A DNA stretch of 64,000 bases from Nematostella vectensis. Its lineage: Eukaryota > Cnidaria > Anthozoa > Actiniaria > Edwardsiidae. Below, in pieces: positions 25,501 through 36,298 of this stretch; the stretch's first letter is position 1; every line of letters starts with the position of its first letter. The position numbers and the translations under genes were made by a program. Below the pieces are notes generated by a model. The model saw only the letters and a program-made list of their open reading frames with translations. It was not told the origin of the DNA and made no database searches. The DNA is taken from contig NC_064042.1 of the NCBI RefSeq assembly GCF_932526225.1, positions 9,272,540 to 9,336,539 of the forward strand. The letters are read 5' to 3'.

Positions 25501-28500
25501 ACGTAAAAAGCCAGAGTTTTTTTTTCAGAAAGGGTTTAGTTTCATTTACAGATTTTATTTTTTCGTCGTGTTCTGGTGTGACGGGCATTTCTGTGATAAT
25601 TTTGTTTTGAATTTGCCACCCAGAAAGGTCAAGTGATCTCTTAGCGCAAATCTTCTATTGTTTTGAAGTGAATGGTGGTCTAATCAGAAATCCACACACA
25701 TGTGCTTACATTTGAAAGTGACATTGATCCAATCTGAGGTAGACGTGTTCTTGCAGACAGCTTCATTAGTCGCAATACATCTGTAGCTGCCTGCGTCGTT
25801 TTTCTTTGACAGAACAAGCATCGGCCCACTGTGATACCATCCTTCAAAGCCTTGTTTGTACCAAGTCGCGTTTGGAACTGGTGAGCCAGTGACGTTACAC
25901 ATTAACTTGGATGGATGGCCCTCCATAATCGTAACCTCGCTTGAGGGAAACTTTGCAACCAACGGAGGCACTGTGCAATGCAAATAAGACGGTTTATAGA
26001 AAATAGCGAGTATGGTAAGCCACAATTATACCACTTAATATCTTCACGATTATACCTCATATAACACATACCGTTAATGATCTAATAAGCGCCCCCTATC
26101 TAAAGAACGCCTCCTCTCTAATAAACGCCCCCTATCTAGAGAATGCCTCTTATCTAATGAACGCCCCCCTGAACTCACATAAGTTTGCAGTGATCGCCCC
26201 TCTAATAAACCCCCCACTCTATTTAACGGCCCCTTCCCCACCGTCCATCCCAGATTGAAAACAAACTACATAGGAATTTCAGTAATATAAATTTAATTAG
26301 CATGGGTTTGACTTCTACTGAGTGAGAATTGCTTAATGTCAAGAATAGCCCGCTACGCAGTCTATAATTCAACGTGAATCTGACTGAGACTAGAACCCCA
26401 CTGCACTTGGGTTTGTTATATTGTTATAGTTTGTAAAGAATGCTCCTCTTTAATAAACGTCTCCTATCTATTAAGCCACCCTCCCCCCCACCCCCCCCCC
26501 CCCCCCCCCCCCCCACCCACCCTCGGACCATCGAAATTAAATTAACGCCCCGGTCGTTCGCTAGATCATTTAACGGTATGTTCGGTACGAAATTAAACTT
26601 CTCCTTTCATCATACCTGATGCGAAAATGCTGATATCTGCTTCCTCCCCCTTCCCTGCGGTATTGCTAGGAATGCAAGTAAAGTTATTCCAGCCAGGCCT
26701 CTCCAGGGTAACTAGAAAAATACCAGCCTCACTCGCGTGTAGATGCTCTCCATCCAAGGCAAGAGAGTGCGTCACGTCGGAGGGTTTGCCGTCAGCAGAG
26801 CAGGTCAACAGGACAATGTCGCCAACGCATCCGAGGGTGGAATTGGACACAAGGGTCGTGTTTTCTGGTTTGTCTGTAGAGTTAAGAGGATTTGACTTCA
26901 AAAAGGCAAGTATATTTAAGCTTCTTTCTCACTTCCATTGAAGCTTATTTTCATAAGCAAAAAAGGACAGAAAGGAAAGACTTCTTCTTTGCTTGACGTC
27001 GATATACTCACAAATGACATCTAGTGAGGCCGTTTTCATCGTCGTCCCACATGTACTAGTGACGTTACAGGTGTAGTTGCCTCTGTCATCCGTCCCGACA
27101 GATGATAACGTGAGAGAGCTCCCATCGCCCTTGAAAACACCATCCTTTTTCCAGAAGTTCTTGAAGCTCTGGAAGCCAATCGCTAAACACGTAAACACAA
27201 CCACTGACCCCTCATTTACTGTAGCTCGTAAAGGTGTTATAGAAATTGTCGGTAATTTTTCGGTCACGTTCATGCTCACAGATCTGTTTTCTCCAACTCC
27301 AGCGTCATTAATCGGAACACAGGTGAGGAGATGAATCCCTACTGAATCTAATAGAATATTGTGAAACATCCCGTTAATGTTTTTTCTGATCAGTAGATTG
27401 TCCATGTAGAGGTGGTAGATAATCAGTTGTGGTTCACCAACCGCTGAACAGGTCAAGGAAATCGCAGCTCCACATTGACGAACGTTGTAGCTTTCCACTC
27501 CCGTGATGTTTGTGTGCACTGGCTTATCTGAAAGCAAAAGAGGGAAATAGTAGAAGAGACAACGAGATTACACGCGGGACTTGTACTGAAGAGTGTACTG
27601 AAAAATGACGATAAGTGTGCGTGTGTTGTCTTCAACAACTCCCCACCACCCCTCCCATCCCCCCCCCAAAAAAAACGCCCCCATCCCTCTCCACTCCCCT
27701 ATGGATAACGTAATTTATTGTAAACTGCCTCCATTATTCTTCTCTTTCCTCGAGATGTCTCAAGGATGAAGCAAATGATTATCCTATTGGGAGAGTAAGA
27801 GGAAATGGAGGATAACAGATTGGATGGGCGAAAAAGCAAATCATCCATAACCCCGCATCATCATTATTTTTTAATATATACCAGTATACTTATATTTTGT
27901 GTTTTAACTACTTGCACATTTGTCTTTCTACCTGTGCAACAAATCATCCGTCTAATATTCAAAGAGTATCAAACCACACCCCAACTTACATGGCACGGTA
28001 AGACAGACGGTACCACTTGCTCCACTCCCGATGTTATTAGTGGCGGTACACACGTAGCACCCCCCGTCCGATATCTTGACATCGCTGAAGGTAAGAGTCT
28101 CCCCAGTCCCCAGAACATCCTCTTTTCCGCTCCTGGTCCAGGTCACGTTAGGTGTTGGGTTCCCTGTGGCGCTGCACATGAGTACTGCGGTGTTTGTCTT
28201 GTTGACCGTTATGTTTGCATGAGTGACACTAGGGGGAACTGCAATCAATAAGGATTATTCTATCGATGCAATAAATCTAGTAATGTTACATTGGAATTAA
28301 CGCCGTATTGTCACCAGTTTACTTCCGGAGGGCCGATAAAAACATAAAAAAAACTGTTAAAATCCGCGCAATTTAACAGGCCATCCGTTCTAAATTATCA
28401 ATCACATCCTCAAAGAAACTTCCAATAAACACTCTGCTTTCACATTTTCAATAATTTTTCGCGTTTTCCGTTAAAAATAATCGGAGATTGCTACGTAATC

Positions 28501-29949
28501 GACCGGAAAAAAACTTGTGACAATGCGGCTAGGTTCTTTAAGGGTGATGGGAAATACTCGGCATAAAATTGATGAAAACGAATCCATTTATCATAAAAGT
28601 TTGTTGTGAGGTGAGACCCCTTGATTCCTCACCCCTTTCACCCACTAAATCTAGAGCTGAATTCTTAGCTTGAAATTTTAATTATTAAAATAATTCTTAT
28701 CAAAGGTAATTCCATAAATTAATAGCATTGTTATAGTTATTGCAAAAACAATATATTTTCTACCATAATGCGTGGATGTCTAAGAAGACAATGGATGTCT
28801 TTTTTTTGCTAAAAAAGCAAATGATCCATCTAATTCGTTTTTTAATATTTAATAATTTTGATCACTTAACGTAAACGTAAGTTTCAATTTTTCAGTTTAC
28901 ATTTTTCAAAGCGAATTTTGGCGCAAAGCAGAAAATTAACTAAGAAAAAAGGCACAATCAAAATCATCACAGCCTGTTTACGGCACAGGCGCGTACACAG
29001 GGGGTGCGATGGGTGTGCCCCCATCCCGCAAAAAGTGGGTCTTTTGTTATAGAAACACCCTCAAATACCATCATCTTTCCATACGATACCTATGACTGTA
29101 CCCTCCCCCTCCCAAGCCAGTCCTAGGTACGTGCCTTCGACAGAGATCTAAACACCCTTGAAATATTGCTACATTAAAAAAGCAAAAAATAAATATAAGA
29201 TAATGATAATAATAACAACAGCGACAATAAATTACAATGATTACATATGAAATTTATCGACAATATAATATATTGTTGCAAAATACCCAATACATCCAGG
29301 GTAAATTTTGACGCCTCGAAGGTAGTTTCTCCGCCATTATCTGACAAGATCATCGCATACTCCCCAGCATCTTGAGGCTGGACATCTTTAATGGTAAGTG
29401 TTATGGGGTTGAACGTCGCTGTACTGAGGCTGTACCGAGATTTAAAATCGGTGAAAACTACTGGAGTTGGAGGGGATCCGTCGGCCAATGCCCCAATCTT
29501 AACACCCTTGACAAGAATATCAGCCACACGAAGAGATATCGTAGCCGGTGGTGTAATGTTCCAGTACCAGCTCACATTATAGTTCAACGTCCCTTGCAGC
29601 ACTTTGGTGATGTCTTCGGGCTTGGAAGTAATACGTATTGCATCTACAAGGACAGTAAGACGCAAATTTAATTCCATAAACTTTTTGAGGTGATCATATG
29701 GCAAATGAATTGTTATACATCAAAAGAGACATTATAGAGACGTAATCGTAGTTGATGTCTGAAGATTTATTTAGCTTTATTTGTAGCCATTATCTCTGAT
29801 GACGTACTTCAGTTAACACCAATATAGATAAGCATTATGTCCAATTCATTTTTGCTAAATAAGGAGTTCACGTTCTTAGTTCACGTACATGCAAGTGTGT
29901 TGATACTGAAGATTATCGCGAAAAACCACATCCATCTAAACCCGGACAT
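16526..29949 (-). CDS. Receptor copy B: full-length Ig/X/SEA/FN3 receptor with duplicated Ig5-Ig6
   Basis: Predicted exons in transcript order: 29889-29949 signal; 29287-29643 V-like; 27990-28238 Ig2; 27012-27527 Ig3+Ig4; 26616-26873 Ig5a; 25710-25970 Ig6a; 25013-25270 Ig5b; 24184-24444 Ig6b; 23421-23669 domain X; 19382-19491, 19260-19309 and 19006-19148 SEA; 18638-18922 FN3; 17909-18022 transmembrane; 17332-17353 micro-exon; 17204-17309; 16526-17140 tail. They total 3915 nt, 1304 aa, no internal stop. SEA (about 824-924) contains FRSGSVVVDVMY, the self-cleavage type seen in mucin SEA domains, with the expected cut before Ser 880. In the tail the first ITAM-like tyrosine is Phe (SFENI, residue 1218), while VYQSL, QYASL, SEYQEL and SGYEQI remain. 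The stop TAA overlaps the AATAAA signal. Likely a type I surface receptor signalling through Src/Syk or SHP-type partners (inference). Confidence 0.87.
17439..17676. mobile_element. Foldback MITE-like element, copy B
   Basis: Orthologous to the element at 10119-10354, with the same inverted ends and poly-C/poly-G arms. Length differs mainly in homopolymer tracts. Confidence 0.7.
18384..18650 (-). repeat. Duplicated splice-donor array, copy B
   Basis: Copy B version of the roughly 40-bp units that carry GTACGTGTGCTAG after a CCACAG exon-like end, directly downstream of the FN3 exon. Confidence 0.75.
19006..19491 (-). other. SEA domain exons of copy B
   Basis: Three exons (19382-19491, 19260-19309, 19006-19148) with phases 1-0, 0-2 and 2-1. 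Together they encode about 101 aa: TKTVMSFKILNREIMIV, a helical DWRNINQLVVDTLDSCL, the NITFRSGSVVVDVMYTL strand-turn with GSVVV, then DPPAFFKQQLLEHATKYN. The order strand, helix, GSVVV hairpin, helix fits an autoproteolytic SEA fold, placed as usual near the membrane. Confidence 0.85.
19580..22990. repeat. 63-bp minisatellite, about 54 units, in copy B intron
   Basis: Tandem 63-bp units with core CCCTTTAAAGGATCTTCAAA then TACTATCCTTTTCCCATATG and ACACCTATGACTG. Spacing from the first to the last TAAAGG (19591 to 22931) gives 54 units. It lies in the intron between domain X and SEA of copy B. Because 63 is divisible by three, plus-strand frames stay open for up to 969 codons; I treat these as artefacts. 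Units differ mainly in GTGTACC, GTGCACC and GCGCACC and in TCC versus TAC. The left border is AGGCACGTACACAAGG and the right border is AGACAATCC. Confidence 0.97.
22991..23420. other. Copy B intron between 63-bp array and domain X
   Basis: Contains the right flank of the array, a poly-G tract (about 23050) and unique-looking AT-rich sequence that is shared with copy E (60141-60564) and shortened in copy D. No exon seen. Confidence 0.5.
23421..23669 (-). other. Domain X exon (copy B)
   Basis: An 83-codon phase 1-1 exon between Ig6 and SEA. Cysteines appear in LQLCPKK, DFTCSTG and NVTCWVDD; N-glycosylation sites at NIT, NAT and NVT. The GENVTCWVDDYPQEKVIFYLG end could be an Ig-like or FN3-like strand pair, but I do not recognise the family. 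Conserved nearly unchanged in D (45187-45435) and E (60565-60813). Confidence 0.75.
24528..24977. mobile_element. MITE in Ig5b/Ig6b intron, copy B
   Basis: Same element as 11944-12395, with ends CATACCGTAAATGATCTA and TAGATCATTAACGGTATG. Confidence 0.75.
25411..25440 (-). pseudogene. Ig4 exon 3' scrap at the duplication joint in copy B
   Basis: The last coding bases of an Ig4 exon and its GTGAGT donor (ending at about 25437) are fused to intron sequence that normally lies between Ig6 and X (GTGCGCGCTCAGGC). It has no acceptor, so it is an orphan donor marking the unequal-crossover point. Confidence 0.8.
26067..26580. mobile_element. MITE in Ig5a/Ig6a intron, copy B
   Basis: Second copy inside gene B, made by the Ig5-Ig6 duplication. 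Longer than its sister because of an extra CGCCCC block and a poly-C tract near 26490. Confidence 0.75.
28986..29136. mobile_element. MITE-like element in V/Ig2 intron, copy B
   Basis: Orthologue of 14848-14998, with the same GCGCGTACACAGGG left end and GGTACGTGCC right end. Confidence 0.6.
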
Positions 29950-30898
29950 CTTCGGTAGCCACCCGGAAGAAATGTCCACACACAAAAGTATGTAAATTCT
30001 GGGGTTCGATTAAAAAGGCATTCTTCCATGCATGGTCAGTTTCTCGTATTGCTTGAAAAGACATCCCGTCGGAAATAAAGTGAATTGTGCATCTGCTCGA
30101 AACATACGCTTTGAATATAAAGTGTAAAATTTAGCTGTTTGATGGTAGATAATCAGTTCAATGTGCTTATCTGGTGTTTTTGTATGAGTTATTACTCATA
30201 AATTTGTCGTTTGTAGCACGATCATAATACCATAATATTTATTTGTGTTCCCTAAATATGTGTATATTCATGGTTCTTGTTATAAGCCCTACATATTATC
30301 GGCTTCCCTCACTCTGTTCCTCTTAAAACCGACCCTCAAACACCCTCCCTCCCCCTCATAGATGACCATTAGCACCCAGCACCCGGGTTGTCATCTCAAT
30401 CGAATCCTGGCATGTTTTGCCGAAATGAGATAGGCACCTCATTCCCAATAAGCCTCCCCTCCTCCAATTAAAAAATAAAATAAAGACTTAAAAAATTAAA
30501 TAAGGGTCCAGGACACTTATCATTACGGTAAGTTCTTTTTTAGAATTTATAGAATAAAAAAATGGTTTGTAAAAACATCAACAGATCAAGTTTTCTAAAT
30601 TATTACAACAGATTATGAAGTATTAGTAATACGTATTGGAAGTAATAATACGTATAGCACCTACAAGGGCAGTATACCGCAAATTTAATTTCATAAGTTT
30701 CTAAGATGATCATGTAAGAAATGAATTGTTATACATAAAAACAGACATTATAAGAGACGTTACCGTAGTTGAAGTCTGAACAGTTATTTGTCCCGATTAT
30801 CACTGATGACGCACTGCAGTTAACACTGTCGTAAGGCTACCACTAATAAAAATAGGCATTATATGCCCAATTTATTCCACGTTCTCACATTCACGTAC

Positions 30899-30959
30899 CT
30901 GCAAGTATGTCAATACTGAAGATGATCGCAATAGACCACTGCCATCTAAACCTGGACAT
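30899..30959 (-). pseudogene. Second signal-peptide exon upstream of copy B
   Basis: A diverged duplicate of the receptor first exon: ATG at 30957-30959, MSRFRWQWSIAIIFSIDI, 61 nt, ending in CTTGCAG with a GTACGTG donor in the same phase as the true first exon. A V-exon acceptor remnant (CCCTTGTAG) lies downstream near 30661-30670, but no V domain follows. It could be a relic of an older receptor or an alternative first exon for copy B. Confidence 0.7.
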
Positions 30960-31020
30960 CTTAGATGGCCACCTGGAAACACATATCCACACACAAAATT
31001 ATGCAAACGACTCAAACGCT

Positions 31021-32478
31021 CCCGGGGGGGGGGGGGGGGGGGGGGGGGGGCTGGGGTACTCAGCCTATGTTTGGGTATAGGGGTGCCGCTGGGGGTTTTG
31101 AAACCTGACCATGTTTAGGACAAATATTCTGAAAAACCATACCCTGTTTAGGACAACACCCTTGATTTTAGGACCCTAATTAGGACAACATCCTCAATTT
31201 TAGGGTATGACACACTTATTGATTCATATCTTTTTTATTTCAAGCATTAAATCCCAATTACTGAGTCTAGAAAAATGCTGTCTTTTATCGCTATATCGCA
31301 AAATCGCAGAACCAATCACCCGGTTAGCACGGCGGGATCAGCGGTTACGAGTTTTAGCAAGGTAACCAAATCGGTACCCTGTTTAGGACAGACTTGCTTA
31401 TAATTATGTACCCTGTTCAGGACAGAGCTGGGAGGCCTGAAATATATACCCTGTTAGGACAGAGAGTTTTAGCAAGGCAACCAAATCAGTACCCTGTTTA
31501 GGACACACTTGCTTATAATTATGTACCCTGTTCAGGACAGAGCTGAGATGCCTGAAATATATACCCTTGTTAGAACAGAGAGTTTTAGCAAGGCAACCAA
31601 ATCAGTACCCTCTAGGACAGACTTGCTTATAATTATGTACCCTGTTCAGGACAGAGCTGAGAGGCCTGAAATATATACCCTTGTTAGAACAGAGAGTTTC
31701 AGCAAGGCAACCAAATCAGTACCCTGTTTAGGACACACTTGCTTATAATTATGTACCCTGTTCAGGACAGAGCTGAGAGGCCTGAAATATATACCCTTGT
31801 TAGAACAGAGAGTTTCAGCAAGGCAACCAAATCAGTACCCTGTTTAGGACAGACTTGCTTATAATTATGTACCCTGTTCAGGACAGAGCTGAGAGGCCTG
31901 AAATATATACCCTTGTTAGAACAGAGAGTTTCAGCAAGGCAACCAAATCAGTACCCTGTTTAGGACAGACTTGCTTATAATTATGTACCCTGTTCAGGAC
32001 AGAGCTGAGAGGCCTGAAATATTTACCCTTGTTAGAACAGAGAGTTTCAGCAAGGCAACCAAATCAGTACCCTGTTTAGGACAGACTTGCTTATAATTAT
32101 GTACCCTGTTCAGGACAGAGCTGAGAGGCCTGAAATATTTACCCTTGTTAGAACAGAGAGTTTCAGCAAGGCAACCAAATCAGTACCCTGTTTAGGACAG
32201 ACTTGCTTATAATTATGTACCCTGTTCAGGACAGAGCTGAGAGGCCTGAAATATTTACCCTTGTTAGAACAGAGAGTTTCAGCAAGGCAACCAAATCAGT
32301 ACCCTGTTTAGGACAGACTTGCTTATAATTATGTACCCTGTTCAGGACAGAGCTGAGAGGCCTGAAATATTTACCCTTGTTAGAACAGAGAGGTCAAGAA
32401 ACATACCCTGTCCAACTGCACTTCCCCGTTAGCCCATAAAAGGGAGTACCCCCCCCCCCCCCCCCCCGGGGGGCTTAA
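31021..32478. mobile_element. Poly-G/poly-C-ended element with nine 116-bp repeats
   Basis: The left end is CCCGGGG... leading into GGGGTACTCAGCC; the right end is GGGAGTACCCC... into CCGGGG, so the ends are inverted repeats. The interior is a 116-bp tandem repeat (GCTTATAATTATGTACCCTG and TTCAGGACAGAGCTG marks), nine units at about 31350-32392. Related elements carry two units (40494-41075) and eight units (51291-52619). Confidence 0.85.
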
Positions 32479-34069
32479 ACGGCACATGGGTTCGATTAAA
32501 AAGGCATTCGTCCATGGTTAGTTTCTCTAAAGCGCTTTTATTGTTTCAATGGACATCCCGTCGGGAAGTCAAGAAATTTAATTTGTGCATCAGCCCGAAA
32601 TATAAGATGAGGTATAGTAAGTACAAACCGTCATGCGAGACTAAAGACAATCCTATATCTTTCGCCCTTTCGATGTTTTGTGCCACTGCTTTGCATGATA
32701 TGTTATAATGTTGAGGTACTTGCAATGAAAAATCTGCAATCTGAAATGCGTAGCATACGCACCAATTGGTCGGACGTCGATGCAAGAGCATTGACAACAA
32801 GATGGTATTTTTCGTGCCCCTGCTTCGGTTCGTGAAAAGAAAAATCGGCCCTTCACCCAACTAGCGCGTAGATCTCAGCCTTAGAATCTTGCGACAAAGT
32901 TGTTGCGGGTAAATGGAAAGTCAGTAGTGTGTCTTTCAAGACAGCTTTCAGCTTCCCATTGCGAAAGGAAATTATGGTAGCAATCAATTCCTAGCGAGTT
33001 TCACCTCATGTGGATTTCGCCAGTATTTCCAAAATAGGAGGTACTGGGACTAAAAGCTACCAGAATGGCGGCAACTGTACCGACATACAACATATAACAT
33101 TAACATTAACATAAATCTATACACTCGGATAAGCAAACGTCTCTATCAATTATAATTTATTGTTTATGTAACGTGCTTGTTGTTTTATTCGGGCCAATCT
33201 GCTCATAACACGAATACGAGACGGCAGCTCTGTCCAACTCCTGGTACTCACTCCCACTTTTCAATGAACCCACTCCCCTTCGTCCCTATCACCAGGCATG
33301 GTCGCTATGCGTGTCCCAAGATTCAACGAGGCGTACTGCGCATTCTCGCTCTGTTGTTTTATTGTCTGCAGAGATTGGTATACTGTTGGTGGTAAACCTC
33401 GTTTTCTTATGTTCTCATAGCTTGCCTCGCCTTTGTGACAAGCGTTGTTAGTTGCCACCTTGCTTGTCGTGCCAACGATGGCATTATTTTGCTGATTGGC
33501 CAGAATGTCTAAATCACGTGACGGAAACCCACCCATGGCTCCATATTGCGTGATATTGTCCCCTTGCGTTACGGTTGCACACTGCTCATTGGCCACAGAA
33601 TGATGACCACATGGTGCTGTGTCCTCCGAGGCGTGTTGCGTGAAATTTTCCCCTTGCGTGACGTCCTCATAGTTTGGGATGTTGTCACGCATGACATCCT
33701 GAGCTACCTGGTATTCCATGGCTTTATCCTGTGCTTGGTAGTTAAACGAAGTCCCTTGCATTGGTATTTGCTATAACAAACAATCAAAATAAGAGAAATG
33801 TCCAACCAATATAAGAATTGAGCACAAGGTTACTTCAGGTGAGAAGCCTGTGTTATCAGCATGCTCGAGAGTTCTGCAAAACAAAAACATTACCGTCAGC
33901 TGCCAGTCATAGTTGTCTGTTGAGCAGTTTTCAATATCACTGAAATAATCCATATGTTTACCTGTCTCTTTTTGACTTTTTTCCTAAGAGTAGAAATAAA
34001 AAAAAACAAAGTCAAAACTGATCCTTTATTCCGAGAAGCTTTCATCTACAGGCGCGTAGCTAAAATGTG

Positions 34070-34312
34070 TACTTCCATGAAATATCCATACCCCCCCCCC
34101 CCTATTGAGGGTGTCGGAGGTACGACCCCCACACCTCTGGAATTCCCAACCCCCGAGAAAAATATAAATACAGTAAATGTTAAGGAAAAAGGGCATTTGA
34201 CCCCCCCTCCCTCCTCACCTGGAAATTCCTGGGCGTTTGAACCCCCCACCCCCCTGGAATTTCCAATCCTCTCAATGGGGGGGGGGGGGGTATGGATATT
34301 TTCTGGAACTAA
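34070..34312. mobile_element. Foldback MITE-like element, copy C
   Basis: Orthologue of 10119-10354 with expanded poly-C and poly-G arms. Confidence 0.7.
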
Positions 34313-35026
34313 ACAATACCGCCAAAAAGTGGATTATCATCTCATATTGAAGGCTCGTCAAATATTCAACATTTTCCATATGATACTACTGCTACTGCGA
34401 TGAACCCTCTTCCCACATCGGCCTATAAAATAATTTCAATCCTCGCGGATTATTTAATTAACCCAATTTTCGACTGTAGAACACGGAGTCTCGATAGTTC
34501 GCATAATTGTCAAAGAGTATGTGTGCCTTATATTACCAAACTCACCTGCTCGTTTTAGCCACATGACGTAGGCTATCAGCCCAATGATGACCAAGACCAA
34601 GATGGCGACCACCACAGCGAGACCAACAATGGCCGAGTCCTGGCCCTCAATCTTGACGGCTGAAAACAAAGAAAAGTCTTTATTGTTACCACGACAGCCA
34701 GAACAATGACATCATGATATCATTATTACTCAGTAGCAGATCTATGGAGCGGGTTCAGGGCCTTCACCCCCCCCCCCCCCCCTCCCTCTTGGGCCCCCAA
34801 GTGACTTGTGTCACAGTTATTACGAAAATTTAGGGTTACCTCCCCAAACCAGCCAACCAGCCAACCACCACCACAACCTTGGCAAAAAGCCAGATCCGCC
34901 CCTTGGCCCTGTTACCATCTATCTCATCATTTCATCATCTCCACCCTTTTCCTCAACCATCGTCATTAATTACATCGGCACAATCAACATCATCACTATC
35001 ACTCTCGTCATCGCCATCACGTATTT

Positions 35027-35248
35027 AGCACACGTACCTGTGGGTGGTACTGAGGATCACGTGACTAGCACACATACCTGTGGTGGTTGTACTGAGCATC
35101 ACGTGACTAGCTTACGTACTGTGAGAGTGGTACTGATGGTCACATGACTAGCACACATACCAGTGGGGGTTGCTCTGAGGATCACGTGACTAGCACCCGT
35201 ACTGTGGGGGTGGTCCTGATGATTAGCACACGTACCTTTGGGGGTGGT
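35027..35248 (-). repeat. Duplicated splice-donor array, copy C
   Basis: Same roughly 40-bp donor-bearing units as in copy A, with one unit fewer. Confidence 0.7.
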
Positions 35249-35852
35249 CCTGATGTACACCGTGTCACGCCTCGTGTCTCCCCGCACCGACACGGTGACC
35301 TCCACCTCGTACAGAATGTCAGGCTCAACATCATCCAACACGCACGACAGCGAGGCTGAACTACTAGAGCCTGACGACGTCACCCAGTCACGTTACCTCC
35401 CAGCTAGGACCCTAGCACGCATCGTGCACTGGACTTCACTAGATGGTTTTGAAGTGAATGGTGGTCTAATCAGAAATCCACACACATGTGCTTACATTTG
35501 AAAGTGACATTGATCCAGTCTGAGGTAGACGTGTTCTTGCAGACAGCTTCATTAGTCGCAATACATCTGTAGCTGCCTGCGTCGTTTTTCTTTGACAGAA
35601 CAAGCATCGGCCCACTGTGATACCATCTTTCAAAGCCTAGTTTGTACCAAGTCGCGTTTGGAACTGGTGAGCCAGTGACGTTACACATTAACTTGGCTGG
35701 ATGGCCCTCCATAATCGTAACCTCGCTTGAGGGAAACTTGGCAACCAACGGAGGCACTGTGCAATGCAAATAAGACGGTTTATAGAAAATAGCGAGTATG
35801 GTAAGCCACAATTATACCACTACATATGTTTACGATTATACCTCATATAACA

Positions 35853-36298
35853 CATACCGTAAATGATCTAATAAACGCCCCCTATCTAAAGAACGCCTCC
35901 TGTCTAATGAACGCCCCCCTAAACTCACATAAGTTTGCAATGATCGCCCCTCTCTAATAAACGCCCTACTCTATTTACCGCCCCCTCCCCACCTTCCATC
36001 CCAGATTAAAAACAAACTACATAGGAATTTCAGTTATATAAATTTAATTAGCCTGGGTTTGACTTCTACTGAGTAAGAATCGCTTAATGTCAAGTATAGC
36101 CCGCTACGCAGTCTATAGTTCAACGTGAATCTGACTGAGACTAGAACCCCACTGCACTTGGGTTTGTTATATTGTTATAGTTTGTAAAAAAACGCTCCTC
36201 TCTAATAAACGCCTCCTATCTATTAAGCCCCCCCCCCACCCTTGGACCATCGAAATTTAATTAACGCCCCGGTCGTTCGCTAGATCATTAACGGTATG
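35853..36298. mobile_element. MITE in Ig5/Ig6 intron, copy C
   Basis: Orthologue of 11944-12395; ends CATACCGTAAATGATCTA and TAGATCATTAACGGTATG. Confidence 0.75.

Larger units (their letters stand above)
29950..33260. other. Spacer between copies B and C
   Basis: Contains the promoter side of copy B, a relic signal-peptide exon (30899-30959), a poly-G/poly-C-ended element with 116-bp repeats (31021-32478), and the 3' flank of copy C. I see no other gene. Confidence 0.6.
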
